NCBI GenBank assembly: GCA_963930775.1
Contig: OZ005703.1
Span: 6,386,001 to 6,450,000 of the forward strand
Reading direction: 5' to 3'
Length of the DNA: 64,000 nucleotides
Source: Cliona cf. orientalis
Lineage: Eukaryota; Porifera; Demospongiae; Clionaida; Clionaidae
Both the position numbers and the translations under genes were made by a program. The notes below the pieces were generated by a model. That model saw only the letters and a list, made by a program, of their open reading frames with translations. It had not been told where the DNA came from and made no database searches. This document shows, one piece after another, positions 29,998-40,244 of this stretch. Positions within the stretch are counted from its first letter, which is position 1. Every line of letters begins with the position of its first letter.

Positions 29998-30561
29998 TAT
30001 TTGGCACAATAATACATGCACCGCTGCACTGTGATAGTGCATGGTATACACTTAAGCAAGTTATTTAGCCCGTGATGTCATGCTTTATTTATACCACTCT
30101 GAGTGCACGATATTGATAGTTGTGAAGTCACCCTACCAACACATGTGACTCTCATACACCTCACATAAAATGTGCTAATTAAGGGTATTATAGCTGTGTA
30201 CTCAAAACTTTGTTTCATGTGGTTGACAAATTCTCCTGTCTAAGCTCTTTGGAGCTCATTCAAAGTTTTTCCTCTGGGGCATTACTGGTTGTGTACACAT
30301 GCACACTATTATTAATAATTGATCATTTGATTATCCCTTACCATTAATTTGTGCACACTGATTTATTATACCAAATCTTGAGGTATATATGAGATAATGG
30401 AAGTACTTTCCTAATGCATTAATGATAACTTTCTATAGCAAGTGTACAATACGTGGTTATAATGTGACTTGCATACAAAGATTATATTAAGTTAATGACA
30501 ATCTGAAATACACATGATAAGCAGCTCCTGTATGCACAATAGTAACAAGATTATGATTGTC
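29998..30561. other. 3' flank of the C gene
   Basis: From about 30217 it matches 23033-23325. Otherwise nothing is recognised. Confidence 0.45.
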
Positions 30562-32235
30562 TTACAAAGTAATGGCCTGCCTCTTTTTAATTCTAGTCAC
30601 TAGCCAAGAGATAATGAGAAAAATAGTATAGAAAAGTGGGATTAAAGCAAATATGAATCCAGATATGATCATTGTGATACCTTCAATCCTTGTTGTCACG
30701 GCAGGTTCCCTTCCAAGAAACAAGATAAATACAATGATAAGAAATACAAAAAATGTGGAATCTGTTGAGGGATGACGAACATATGTCTTGTATGGCTGAA
30801 TATTGATAATTGCAATGAGAAAGATAATTAATATACTGATAGCATATACAAAGAACATACATGACCTAGTTATTCCGAATATGACAAAAAATATGAGTCG
30901 GATTGAAACTGTAAATGCTGATAACCATCGACAGTCAAATGTCCCAGGTTCAGTTCCGTCCTTGTAGCAGCCTTGAAAGGAATCAACAAAGGCACGGAGG
31001 TAGTGCCAATTGAATGGAAAGAGAGAAAGAAATTTCTGGAAGCATTGAAAGGGATACACAAAAAGTATAAATGTAGGTATCATTACAAATAATGTAAAGA
31101 TAACCAAAGCTAGTATGGCATATGGAAGGTGCTCATCTCCAAAATATTGGACAGTTGGTGAGTAATATACTCCAACTGTGGATGCATTTGAGCCTAACTG
31201 ATATATTACAGTTGGAGTGAGAACATCAGTGGTGACACTCAAAATCTTGACGTGAGCTAACATAAAGAATGTAGCAAATGAGTCGATGACTGATGTGCGT
31301 ACATCGTATGATTTGTGAAATATTGAAAGGAGTTTCTGAAATGGTTTCCACATGATTACTGTGCACAAGAACTTTTTGTCATGAAGTTCAATAATAATAC
31401 AGGAGATTAGTATTAGTAGGAAAGGATAGAGTGCAATTAGGTAGTCCAAAGCCAAGGCCTGTAGGGTGGTTATATTGAGACAAATGTCAGGAAGGACAGA
31501 ACGAAGTATGTCAAGATTCCAGAAGCTAAAAAATATGAATGTTATTTTTATTGGAGTCAGTAGTGCTGGTGCACGTAGACTGACTATGGGCAATATTAAA
31601 CGTACCATAGGAGGAATTGATAAAACCTGGCTGTACCATACAACTCCATGAAGGCGTGTCGATGTCACATTGATGTTAAAGAGTATCACAATGAGATAAA
31701 AGAACGTTAGTGGAAGAAATCCCACAACGAAAAACTTCCACCAATTTTTATGGCCATCTGGACACCTTACACAACTGAGGTTGTATGAGAGTACTAATGG
31801 ACTGTGTTCTTCTTCACAGTCACCGCATAGTAAGCCTGTTCTATTGAAGCGAGTACAGACTGATCCATTAATTAATGCTTCTGGATTCTGTGGCAGCCAG
31901 GTATATGCATCTTGTTTGTCATATGCACAGTTATAATAGCAAGATCCAACACTAGTAGACTTCGTCTTGATATCGTAAGTCACACAGTTGCAGCTCAATA
32001 CAGCAGAACGAAGATTCTCATTGTCACATATCACTCTGTTATTGTAATCTTTTCCACCACCACAATTGCACTGTTTTTGTTCATCACATGCGTACCACGT
32101 TGGACATACACTGTCATTGCTACAGCTGGCGTCCCTGTCAATATTTTTACCACATTTTTGAGCATCCGACTGGCTAGAAGCTACTATAAATACTAATAGT
32201 AGTATCTTTTGTAGATTAAGAGAATCTGATGTCAT
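30562..32235 (-). CDS. Multi-pass membrane protein with Cys-rich ectodomain, subfamily C (557 aa)
   Basis: Start set at 32235 (MTSDSLNLQKILLLVFIV), matching the plus-strand C gene; an in-frame ATG at 32268 would add 11 residues before the signal peptide. The ectodomain opens CSNDSVCPTWYAC with the Gly-rich GGGKDYNNR insert typical of C. The juncture reads CEEEHSPLV. The loop ends DCRWLSA. The tail IKKRQAITL lacks the hydrophobic extension of the 6599 gene. Intron-free, between D (27388) and B (32897) genes: the one complete D-C-B block. Confidence 0.85.
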   Translation of the reverse strand: MTSDSLNLQKILLLVFIVASSQSDAQKCGKNIDRDASCSNDSVCPTWYACDEQKQCNCGGGKDYNNRVICDNENLRSAVLSCNCVTYDIKTKSTSVGSCYYNCAYDKQDAYTWLPQNPEALINGSVCTRFNRTGLLCGDCEEEHSPLVLSYNLSCVRCPDGHKNWWKFFVVGFLPLTFFYLIVILFNINVTSTRLHGVVWYSQVLSIPPMVRLILPIVSLRAPALLTPIKITFIFFSFWNLDILRSVLPDICLNITTLQALALDYLIALYPFLLILISCIIIELHDKKFLCTVIMWKPFQKLLSIFHKSYDVRTSVIDSFATFFMLAHVKILSVTTDVLTPTVIYQLGSNASTVGVYYSPTVQYFGDEHLPYAILALVIFTLFVMIPTFILFVYPFQCFQKFLSLFPFNWHYLRAFVDSFQGCYKDGTEPGTFDCRWLSAFTVSIRLIFFVIFGITRSCMFFVYAISILIIFLIAIINIQPYKTYVRHPSTDSTFFVFLIIVFILFLGREPAVTTRIEGITMIISGFIFALIPLFYTIFLIISWLVTRIKKRQAITL

Positions 32236-32896
32236 GACATTCCATCTCCACTTCATCATTCCTTTCATTGCAAGCAAATAAAAAAATAGAATTATTGCAA
32301 TGCATGTGGTACGTGTTTGTGATTGCAGTGTATCTCTTGAGTATTGATTGTTTATTACATACTGCTTTCATGCATTAATAAACAATAAAACTGAAAGCAG
32401 AAGGATATTTTGGACTCATTTGCATAAAGCTTGCATAGTCTTTAGTGTATGTGCAACGTCTATGCTAGTATATCTTGTTCTTTCTGTGTTATACAGAATG
32501 TTTATATCAAACTCCAAAGAATGCCTATTAGCTATACAATGTAGCTATCTATTAGCTACATGCAGTTATTACTTGGCAGTGTCTCCATGGACTTGCATGA
32601 CCTGTTAATGAATATATTGACTCAGCAGTGGAGCCATGCACTATCTAACACTGAAGATGACAAGTGTACACTTTCATTTAATGATGTCATAGTCAGGAAT
32701 ATATTAATTGAACACGAAAGCTTTCGCAGTGATATTTGCATACTTATCATATGCCACATATATATTTTCCAGACACCGGCCCTTAATGTGTTATCAGAAT
32801 TTAAACAAGTGCATAATATTATGTATTTCTGATGTTTGCACAGAACAGCATACATAAAGATGAGTACCATGCACCTTACTAACACACTGTCAAAAG
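32236..32896. other. C 5' flank and B 3' flank
   Basis: Matches 23488-24120 and, from TGTCTCCATGGACTTG on, 16525-16890. No gene is supported; short frames here differ between copies. Confidence 0.55.
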
Positions 32897-34597
32897 TTAC
32901 TGTATCTGTTTACCTCTTTTAAATCTAGTCACTAGCCAAGAAATGATGATGACTGTGGTGTAGAAAAGTGGAATGAATGTAAATATAAATGCAGATATAG
33001 TCATTTCGATATGTTCAAAGTTTGTAGTCATAGCAGTTTCTCTTCCAAGAAACACGATGCATACAAGGCTAAGAAATATAAAGAATACAGAATCTGTTGA
33101 GGGATAGCGAACAGATTCCTTCTTATATGGATTAATGTTGATGATTGCTATTAGAAATACGACTAATAAGATGATGGCATACACGAAAAACACTCCTGAC
33201 AATGTTAAACCGTAAATGACAAAAAGTAGAATTCGGATCAGTAGTGAAAATCCTGAAAACCATCGGCAGTCAAATGTCCCAGGCTCAGTCCCATCCTTAT
33301 AGCAGCCTTGAAAGGAATCAACAAAGGCATGGAGAAAGTGCCAATTGAGTGGAAATATAGAAAGAAGTTTATGTAATTTCTGACAAGGATAGAAAAGGAA
33401 GACTAATGTAGGTATGATGACAAACAACGTAAGGAAAGCCAAAGCTATAATGGCATATGGAAGATGTTCGTCTCCGAAATATTGAACAGAGGGTGAATAG
33501 TACAATCCAAATGTGAAATTGTTTGAGCCTAGTTGATCAATTCGAGTGAGCAAGAGGAGATCTGTGGTTACACTCAACACCTTGACATAAGCTAGCAAAA
33601 AGAAAGTTGCAAAAGAGTCGATCACTGATGTGCGTATGTCATAAGTCATGTGAATAAGTGTGAGCAGTTTATAAAACGGTTTCCATGCAGTCACTACACA
33701 TCCAAACTTTCTGTCATGAAGCTCGATAATTAAGTAAGAAACGAGTATCAATAGAAAAGGATAGAGTACAATTAGGTAGTCCAAAGCTAAGGCCTGTACG
33801 GTGGTTATATTGAGACAAATATCAGGAAGGACGGAACGAAGTATATCAAGATTCCAGAAGCTAAAAAAGATAAATAAAACCTTTGCTGGTTTCAATAAAG
33901 CTGGTGCACTTTGACTGAAGATAGGTAGTATCAGTCGTACAAGAATAGGCATCGATAGTGCTTGGCTGTACCATGAAACTCCATGAAGGCGTGTCGATGT
34001 CACATTGATGCTAAAGAGAAGCACAATAAAATAAAAAAATGTTAGTGGCACGAATGCAACTAGAAGAAATTTCCACCAATTTTTATGTCCATCTGGGCAC
34101 CTCACACAACTGAGATTGTATGAGAGTACTAGTGGACTGAGTCCCTCTTCACAATCACCACACAATAGGCCTGCTCTGTGAAAATAAGTACAAATGGATT
34201 CATTGATTAATTTTTCTGGGTTTTGTGGTAGCCAGCTATGTACAGTTGTTTTGTTGTTTACACAGTTGTAAAAGCATGATCCTGCAAAAGTCAATTTGGT
34301 CTGAGCATTGTAAGTCACACAATTACAGTCCAATACGGCAGAACGAAAGCTTCGGGCATCACATATTACTGCATCGTTGCGATCATTACTACATGTACAT
34401 TGTCTCTGATCATTACAGGTATACCATGTAGGACATCCAATGTCATTACTACAGTTTGTGTATCGACCAGTAGTAGTAGTACCTTTGCCACATTTTTGCG
34501 TACTTGATTGACTAGAGCTAACTACAAATATTAATAGTACTGTTGACAATACCTTTTGTAGAGACTGCACTGCAGAGAAACTCTGATACACCGCCAT
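32897..34597 (-). CDS. Multi-pass membrane protein with Cys-rich ectodomain, subfamily B (566 aa)
   Basis: ATG at 34597 (MAVYQSFSAVQSLQKVL, two residues shorter than 16893 before the hydrophobic core). The juncture is regular (LLCGDCEEGLSPLV). The segment before FPLNWHFLHAF reads YPCQKLHKLLSI, differing from both other B lineages. FQGCYKDGTEPG and DCRWFSG are kept. The tail is RFKRGKQIQ, closest to 16893. Uninterrupted. Confidence 0.86.
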   Translation of the reverse strand: MAVYQSFSAVQSLQKVLSTVLLIFVVSSSQSSTQKCGKGTTTTGRYTNCSNDIGCPTWYTCNDQRQCTCSNDRNDAVICDARSFRSAVLDCNCVTYNAQTKLTFAGSCFYNCVNNKTTVHSWLPQNPEKLINESICTYFHRAGLLCGDCEEGLSPLVLSYNLSCVRCPDGHKNWWKFLLVAFVPLTFFYFIVLLFSINVTSTRLHGVSWYSQALSMPILVRLILPIFSQSAPALLKPAKVLFIFFSFWNLDILRSVLPDICLNITTVQALALDYLIVLYPFLLILVSYLIIELHDRKFGCVVTAWKPFYKLLTLIHMTYDIRTSVIDSFATFFLLAYVKVLSVTTDLLLLTRIDQLGSNNFTFGLYYSPSVQYFGDEHLPYAIIALAFLTLFVIIPTLVFLFYPCQKLHKLLSIFPLNWHFLHAFVDSFQGCYKDGTEPGTFDCRWFSGFSLLIRILLFVIYGLTLSGVFFVYAIILLVVFLIAIININPYKKESVRYPSTDSVFFIFLSLVCIVFLGRETAMTTNFEHIEMTISAFIFTFIPLFYTTVIIISWLVTRFKRGKQIQ

Positions 34598-35250
34598 TTG
34601 ATTCACTTGAAAACAACAGGGATACTGTTATTGAAATTACTATATACCAAAAAATTATCCATGTGTGTATCTCTTGTGTAATGAATATTATTCATAAACA
34701 GTCAATATTATGTTGCAAGTACAAAAACCAATGGATAACCACTATACATTCCAGAACCTGCTTTTCTCGATTATTGTACACCTGTTGATGCCATGGCAAC
34801 CCATTGCACCAGGTGCTATCCCTACAAATCTCACTTAATATGTACTTGTTGGCCCTGCCGTATCCCTACTTCATCCTTCGATTTCATTATTTCTTATACT
34901 TGTTACTGTTCCTTTTATTCCTCTTTAAGGTAATTCATTGATACATGATTTGTCCATTAACTCTTGAAATCATTTTCAATGGTGCAGTGGCATAATAATA
35001 TAGGTATCCAGGGTGATGGTTCGAAGTTTGCGTGTGTGCGCAAAAGTTGTAGCCATACCTTTCATTTATTTGTTGTTAATTGTATCGTAGCCACACCCAT
35101 AGGTGCGGCCCCTCAGCTCTCAGCATATAAACAGTCAGCTTAGTAACTAGCTTTGTTCCTATTGGTGGACCATCATGCAACCTATGATCTCTCTACAACT
35201 AATCATGAAATGACCAGAAAGATGAAGGAATAAATGCTGATAAAATCTAA
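34598..35250 (-). promoter_or_regulatory. Conserved 5' flank of subfamily B, copy 3
   Basis: Follows copies 1 and 2 block by block without the 25942 insertion (GTTGATGCCATGGCAACCCA, GTGCAGTGGCATAATAATAT). Ends where an F-like fragment begins. Confidence 0.6.
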
Positions 35251-35266
35251 CAATTTTTACTTTTAA

Positions 35267-35557
35267 TCAGAAATCTGTCTTGCTAAGAACATAACTTTGC
35301 ATAGACTGAGTAAAACAATACCGGATTATTATTGGATTAGTTGAAGGAGAACGTAGAACATGCTTCTTGCATGTTTGAATATTGACCATAACTATCAGAA
35401 AGATAATGAGAACTATGAGATAATACACAAAAAACCTACAGAGAGGATTATGCTGAAAATTATGAACAGCGTAAGTCGAGTAGATAGAAAAGAATTGAAA
35501 ACTATCGGCAGTCAAATGTCCCATCCAGGATAGCAGTGATAAGGCAATCATTATCAC
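35267..35557 (-). pseudogene. Degenerate C-terminal fragment, closest to subfamily F
   Basis: Keeps a DCRWF-like remnant, a membrane segment (YYLIVLIIFLIVMVNIQ) and PSTNP, in the order of the last third of the F gene at 40245. The FQGC loop is shortened to a few codons. Too decayed to define ends precisely. Confidence 0.6.
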
Positions 35558-36772
35558 GTAATTGTACCACCATATCTATTTCCACACTTAATCTGACATT
35601 TTTTGTCAGAGCCCATAAACAAAACCATATTATGGGAACAAAATAAAGGCGGATTCAATTAATATGACAGCATTTCCGTAACAAGGGTGGGTTGTGTGAG
35701 CTAACAACACTAAATCTTGCTATGTTCAGTGTTCAACACTACTGATATCATGATATGCAACATGGCCTATATATGTATGATGAATGTGACCGAGTATGAC
35801 AGTAAGTATTTAGATCACAAGTTAAACTTCGCCAATACCAATGAAGAGCCATTTTGCCACATTTAATGCTTGCCAAACTTGCCCACTATGTACGGTATAT
35901 TGCCACCCACACGTCCCTGTATCTTGGTCAAATTTCGAACAATAATAATTATGATTTTTTTTTTTTTTTTTTTCAAGGGGACCACACACTAAGCAGAAAA
36001 AAATGGTCCGAAAACCACCACACAATCGAGCCGGATGCATAGTAGAGTCCTACAATGCAAGCAGGCATCCAAATACCAATGTATGCAATGTTTGGTAAAG
36101 GGTCGTCAACGTACCCCGCGCGCCCGTAATTTTTTTTATGGGCAAACATTGCAAGTGCATGGCTTCCTATACAAACATATGGGAACACTCTAGGGGGTGT
36201 ATCTTTAATATAAAGGCGTGAATCAAAAATCCAAAAAGATTAAACTTCTTGTTTCGATCCATTCTGCGTGCCCATGTCAAAATTATGGCCCGAAATGCTT
36301 CCTAGTGCTCTAATCTTTTTTCGGTTTTAAGATCTTTTTTTTTCTACTTAGTGTGTAATTAGTGTGTAATGTCTATGAAATGTTTTTGCATAACAAATGC
36401 AAGGGATATACAAAATAGTGAAACACACTAATATGAATGCATACCCTATAATGAACAATTATGACTATGTGAATGATTTAGAACTAAAGTATTGCTTTAA
36501 ATTACGTTTAAATGAAGGAATGGAAGGGGAAGTAGTGATGGACTGTGGAAGTGAATTCCATAGTGACAGTGTAGATGGGTAAAATGAGTGAAAGTATAAG
36601 TTTGAATGTGCATATGGTTGGATGTACGTTTTCCGGTTGTTGGAGCGAGTGTGATAGACTTAAATACCTGATGTTTATAGTACACATTAAAACAAACATA
36701 AGATGAGTGGCACCTTACATGATGCATAAACAAACGCATTACGATAGTCTCAGTACTTCGCTAAGAATCTGT
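35558..36772. other. Intergenic stretch with unplaced sequence
   Basis: 35558-35780 shows no gene. 35951-35972 is a long T run. 35973-36188 has an open minus-strand frame (GRAGYVDDPLPNIAYIGIW) in locally CG-rich sequence (GTACCCCGCGCGCCCG), possibly part of an unknown transposon or exon. The rest is the 3' flank of a B gene with nothing further recognised. Confidence 0.35.
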
Positions 36773-38455
36773 CTATCTCTTTTTAAATCTAGTCACCAGC
36801 CAAGAAATGATGAGGACTGTGGTGTAGAAAAGTGGGATAAATGCAAATATAAATCCAGATATGGTCAATTCGATAAATGCAAACTTTGTAGTCGTGACAG
36901 CTCCTCTTCCAAGAAGTATAATGAATACAAGGCTAAAAAATGTAAAGAATATGGAATCTGTTGAGGGATAGCGAACAGATTCCTTCTTATATGGATTAAT
37001 GTTGATGATTGCTATCAGAAATAAGACTAATAAGATTACAGCGTACACAAAAAATGCTGCTGACAATGTTAAGCCATAAATAGCAAAGAATAAAATTCGG
37101 ATCAGTAGTGTACATCCTGAAAACCATCGGCAGTCGAATGTTCCAGATTTAGTCCCATCCTTGTAGCAGCCTTGGAAAGAGTCAACAAAGGCATGGAGAA
37201 AGTGCCAATTGAATGGAAAGAAAGAAAGAAGTTTATGAAAAAGCTGAAAAGGATAAATAAGGAAGGCTAATGTAGGTATTATCACAAACAATGTAAGGAA
37301 AACCAAAGCTAAAGTGGCGTATGGAAGATGTTCATCTCCAAAATATTGAACAGAGGGTGAATAGTATAATCCAAATGTGAAATTATTTGAGCCTAGTTGG
37401 TCAATTCGAGTGGGCAGTAAGAGATCTGTGGTTACACTCAACACCTTGACATGAGCTAGCAAAAAGAAAGTAGCAAAGGAGTCGATAACTGATGTGCGTA
37501 TATCATAAGACATATGAATAATTATGAGCATTTTGTGAAATGGTTTCCATGCAGTCACTAGGCATGCAAACTTTCTATCATAAAGCTCAATAATGAAGTA
37601 AGAAATGAGTATCAATAAAAAAGGATAGAGTGCAATTAGGTATTCCAAAGCTAAGGCCTGCAGGGTAGTTATATTGAGACAAATTTCAGGAAGGACGGAA
37701 CGAAGTATGTCAAGATTCCAGAAGCTAAAAAAGATGAACATCACCTTGATTGGTTTCAGTAAAGCTGGTGCATTTAGACTGGCAGCAGACATTATCAGTC
37801 GTGCAAGAATAGGCGTTGATAGTGCTTGGCTGTACCAGACAACCCCATGAAGGCGTGTCGATGTCACATTGATGTTAAAGAGAAGTATGATAAAATAGAA
37901 AAATGTTAGTGGCACAAATGCAACTAAAAGAAATTTCCACCAGTTTTTATGTCCATCTGGGCACCTCACACAACTAAGATTGTATGAGAGTACTAGTGGA
38001 CTGCGTCCCTCTTCACAATCACCACACAATAGACCTGCTCTGTGAAAATAAGTACAAATTGATCCATTGATCAATGTTTCTGGATTTTGTGGTAGCCAGC
38101 TATACACAAATTTTTTGTTGATTTCACAGTTGTAATAGCATGACCCTGTAAAAGTCGATTTGGTCTGAGCATTATAAGTCACACAATTACAGTCCAATAC
38201 AGCAGAACGAAAGCTTCGGGCATCACATATTACTGCATCGTTGCGATCATTATTACACGTACATTGTCTCTGATCATTGCAGGTATACCATGTAGGGCAT
38301 CCAATGTCGTTGCTGCAGTTGGTGTATCTGCCAGTAGTAGTACCTTTGCCACATTTTTGCGTACTTGATTGGCTAGAGCTAACTACTAATATTAATAGTA
38401 CTGTTGACAATACCTTTTGCACTGCATGCGCAGAGAAACTCTGATACACCGCCAT
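36773..38455 (-). CDS. Multi-pass membrane protein with Cys-rich ectodomain, subfamily B (560 aa)
   Basis: ATG at 38455 (MAVYQSFSAHAVQKVL). The sequence just 5' of the start holds a 4-bp palindromic insertion (CATGCAT where sisters have CAT) that leaves the ATG intact. The loop is altered (FQGCYKDGTKSGTFDC): the EP of EPG is replaced, the only such change in the family here. ALEYLIALYPF replaces ALDYLIALYPF. The flanks differ from the other three B genes, so this copy arose by a separate event. Tail RFKKR. Full length and open. Confidence 0.84.
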   Translation of the reverse strand: MAVYQSFSAHAVQKVLSTVLLILVVSSSQSSTQKCGKGTTTGRYTNCSNDIGCPTWYTCNDQRQCTCNNDRNDAVICDARSFRSAVLDCNCVTYNAQTKSTFTGSCYYNCEINKKFVYSWLPQNPETLINGSICTYFHRAGLLCGDCEEGRSPLVLSYNLSCVRCPDGHKNWWKFLLVAFVPLTFFYFIILLFNINVTSTRLHGVVWYSQALSTPILARLIMSAASLNAPALLKPIKVMFIFFSFWNLDILRSVLPEICLNITTLQALALEYLIALYPFLLILISYFIIELYDRKFACLVTAWKPFHKMLIIIHMSYDIRTSVIDSFATFFLLAHVKVLSVTTDLLLPTRIDQLGSNNFTFGLYYSPSVQYFGDEHLPYATLALVFLTLFVIIPTLAFLIYPFQLFHKLLSFFPFNWHFLHAFVDSFQGCYKDGTKSGTFDCRWFSGCTLLIRILFFAIYGLTLSAAFFVYAVILLVLFLIAIININPYKKESVRYPSTDSIFFTFFSLVFIILLGRGAVTTTKFAFIELTISGFIFAFIPLFYTTVLIISWLVTRFKKR

Positions 38456-40244
38456 GCATTTGAGCCACTTGAAAAGAACAGGGATACTGCTATTAAAAAT
38501 TTACAAATTTAATATTGTATACATGTATGTGTGTATCTCTTGTGTAATGGATACTTGTATACTGCTTCATTCAATATTGGTAACTTGTTTGCATACAGAA
38601 ACAGTTTGGGACTTTAATATGCACAGCTGGAGATTTAGCAAGTTCAAATGCCATATTATCATGGTAGTTGGATTGATGATGGGTATCTAAGGACTATTAA
38701 GTTTACTATTAGCTTCTTTCAAGGGTGAACTACAATGCCATGTACATGCATGTATTATCACTGTATCACTGGATTTGGCAATGCATGCATACTTATATGA
38801 TTGACAATACACTGGGAAACTTATCATGGCAGAAATTGTCCTGGGTAATTGCAAAATCTTACTGTTGATGGTCACTGCCTTGCACAAATAATTGCACAAT
38901 TCGCATTTGATATGTTTATCTATGCTAACAGTTCTATAATAATAATTATGCATGTGCCATGCACAATGTCTACCATCAAGGAGTCTATATTATATGAGCT
39001 TACCATCCAAGATAGCAGCAATATAAGCTAATTATTATCACATGATTTTACCACCTTATTATTACAAATTTAAAAGTGTATGTCACAAATAATATTGCTA
39101 GGAAGATGATAAAATAGCAGTAAGTACTGTAAATACTTCCCGTGTGCATGTACTATTAATTCAGAGCGTGCCAAAAAAATGTGATGTAATGTAAATAATG
39201 TAATTCAACTCAGCCCCAGAACATGCTATGGACGTAATTCAAAGACCAGCAGATAGAACATAATTCCAGAATTTTCAATTTCACTTTCATTGTCGAGTTA
39301 TAAGCATAACTGTCCTTGTCAAAATACAGAAGCCAAATGGAATATTTTTGTACTACATGGATGTGTATGAAACATAAATGAGATTCGGGAAGGGTTAAAG
39401 ATTAAATCTAATAGTAGTGCTATAGGTGACCATATAGCCACTTTATATGCCAATGGTCTGTTGTGGATTTTGGACTGATGACTTAGTAAAGCAAAACTAA
39501 GCTACCTATATAGTTTAAATAAGTATGCAGCAACAAAATGAGCTGCTTTCTGCTTAGGATGCGGTTAGTCTTCCTTAAAAAGAAAATTAATAAATACGTA
39601 CTAGTGCTGTGGATGACCCTTACCATGTATGTTTAGCCGCACTGTCTGTAGTGCATTATACAGGTGTATTATTGCCAGAGCTAGGGAAGTTATGCTATGG
39701 CTGGTGGTTACTACAGTGTATACATTGTATATAGACAACAGGTGATATTCTCTCTTAGACTAACCATAGTATACAAGACATTGTATACCACTGATTATTC
39801 ATGCTCATGATCATACACGATATCTTGACCAACTTGTGGCGTTATGTCAACCAGCTGCTGTAGCATAATTGTGACAACACTATGCCCAAACTTTGGGTTT
39901 TCAAAAATGAAAACGATAACAGTCACCATGCAAGGAAACACCATGCATACCATGAGTATCATGTTTCTATATGTTTCAGGTGTGATGCTACCACTAATTG
40001 CTTAAAAGAATAGACTGAATACTCGGTCTAGTAGCCACCTCATGTCTGCATTAAGTAGGTCAGACTCACTCTGGCCATGGACTAAACAATAAGAAAGCTC
40101 ACTGAATCTTCACTATAGTTATGCCTCCGATTTATAGCAAGCAAACATCACTATTAATAATAATCATTGAATTATTATTAATAAATACACCTTCTGGAGC
40201 AAATTATAGCTAACTGAGAGTCATAATCGATTTCTACTGATCCA
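38456..40244. other. Largest gap in the gene-dense part
   Basis: 1.8 kb with no family gene. 39005-39050 (GATAGCAGCAATATAAGC) resembles 35530-35570. A candidate exon lies at 39795-39993. Elsewhere nothing is recognised. Confidence 0.4.
39795..39993 (-). CDS. Possible terminal exon of an unknown membrane protein
   Basis: After a possible AG acceptor, the minus strand encodes GSITPETYRNM, a hydrophobic stretch (VCMVFPCMVTVIVFIF), then ENPKFGHSVV and an acidic end (DHEHE) before a stop at 39795-39797. The mix of a membrane segment and a normal-looking soluble tail is unlike the flanking noise. Not related to the tandem family and not recognised. It could equally be a chance frame. Confidence 0.25.

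Noticed and set aside
35973-36188. Frame with GRAGYVDDPLPNIAYIGIW as a gene
   Set aside because: No recognised family, no start context, next to a long T run; kept only as an unplaced stretch.
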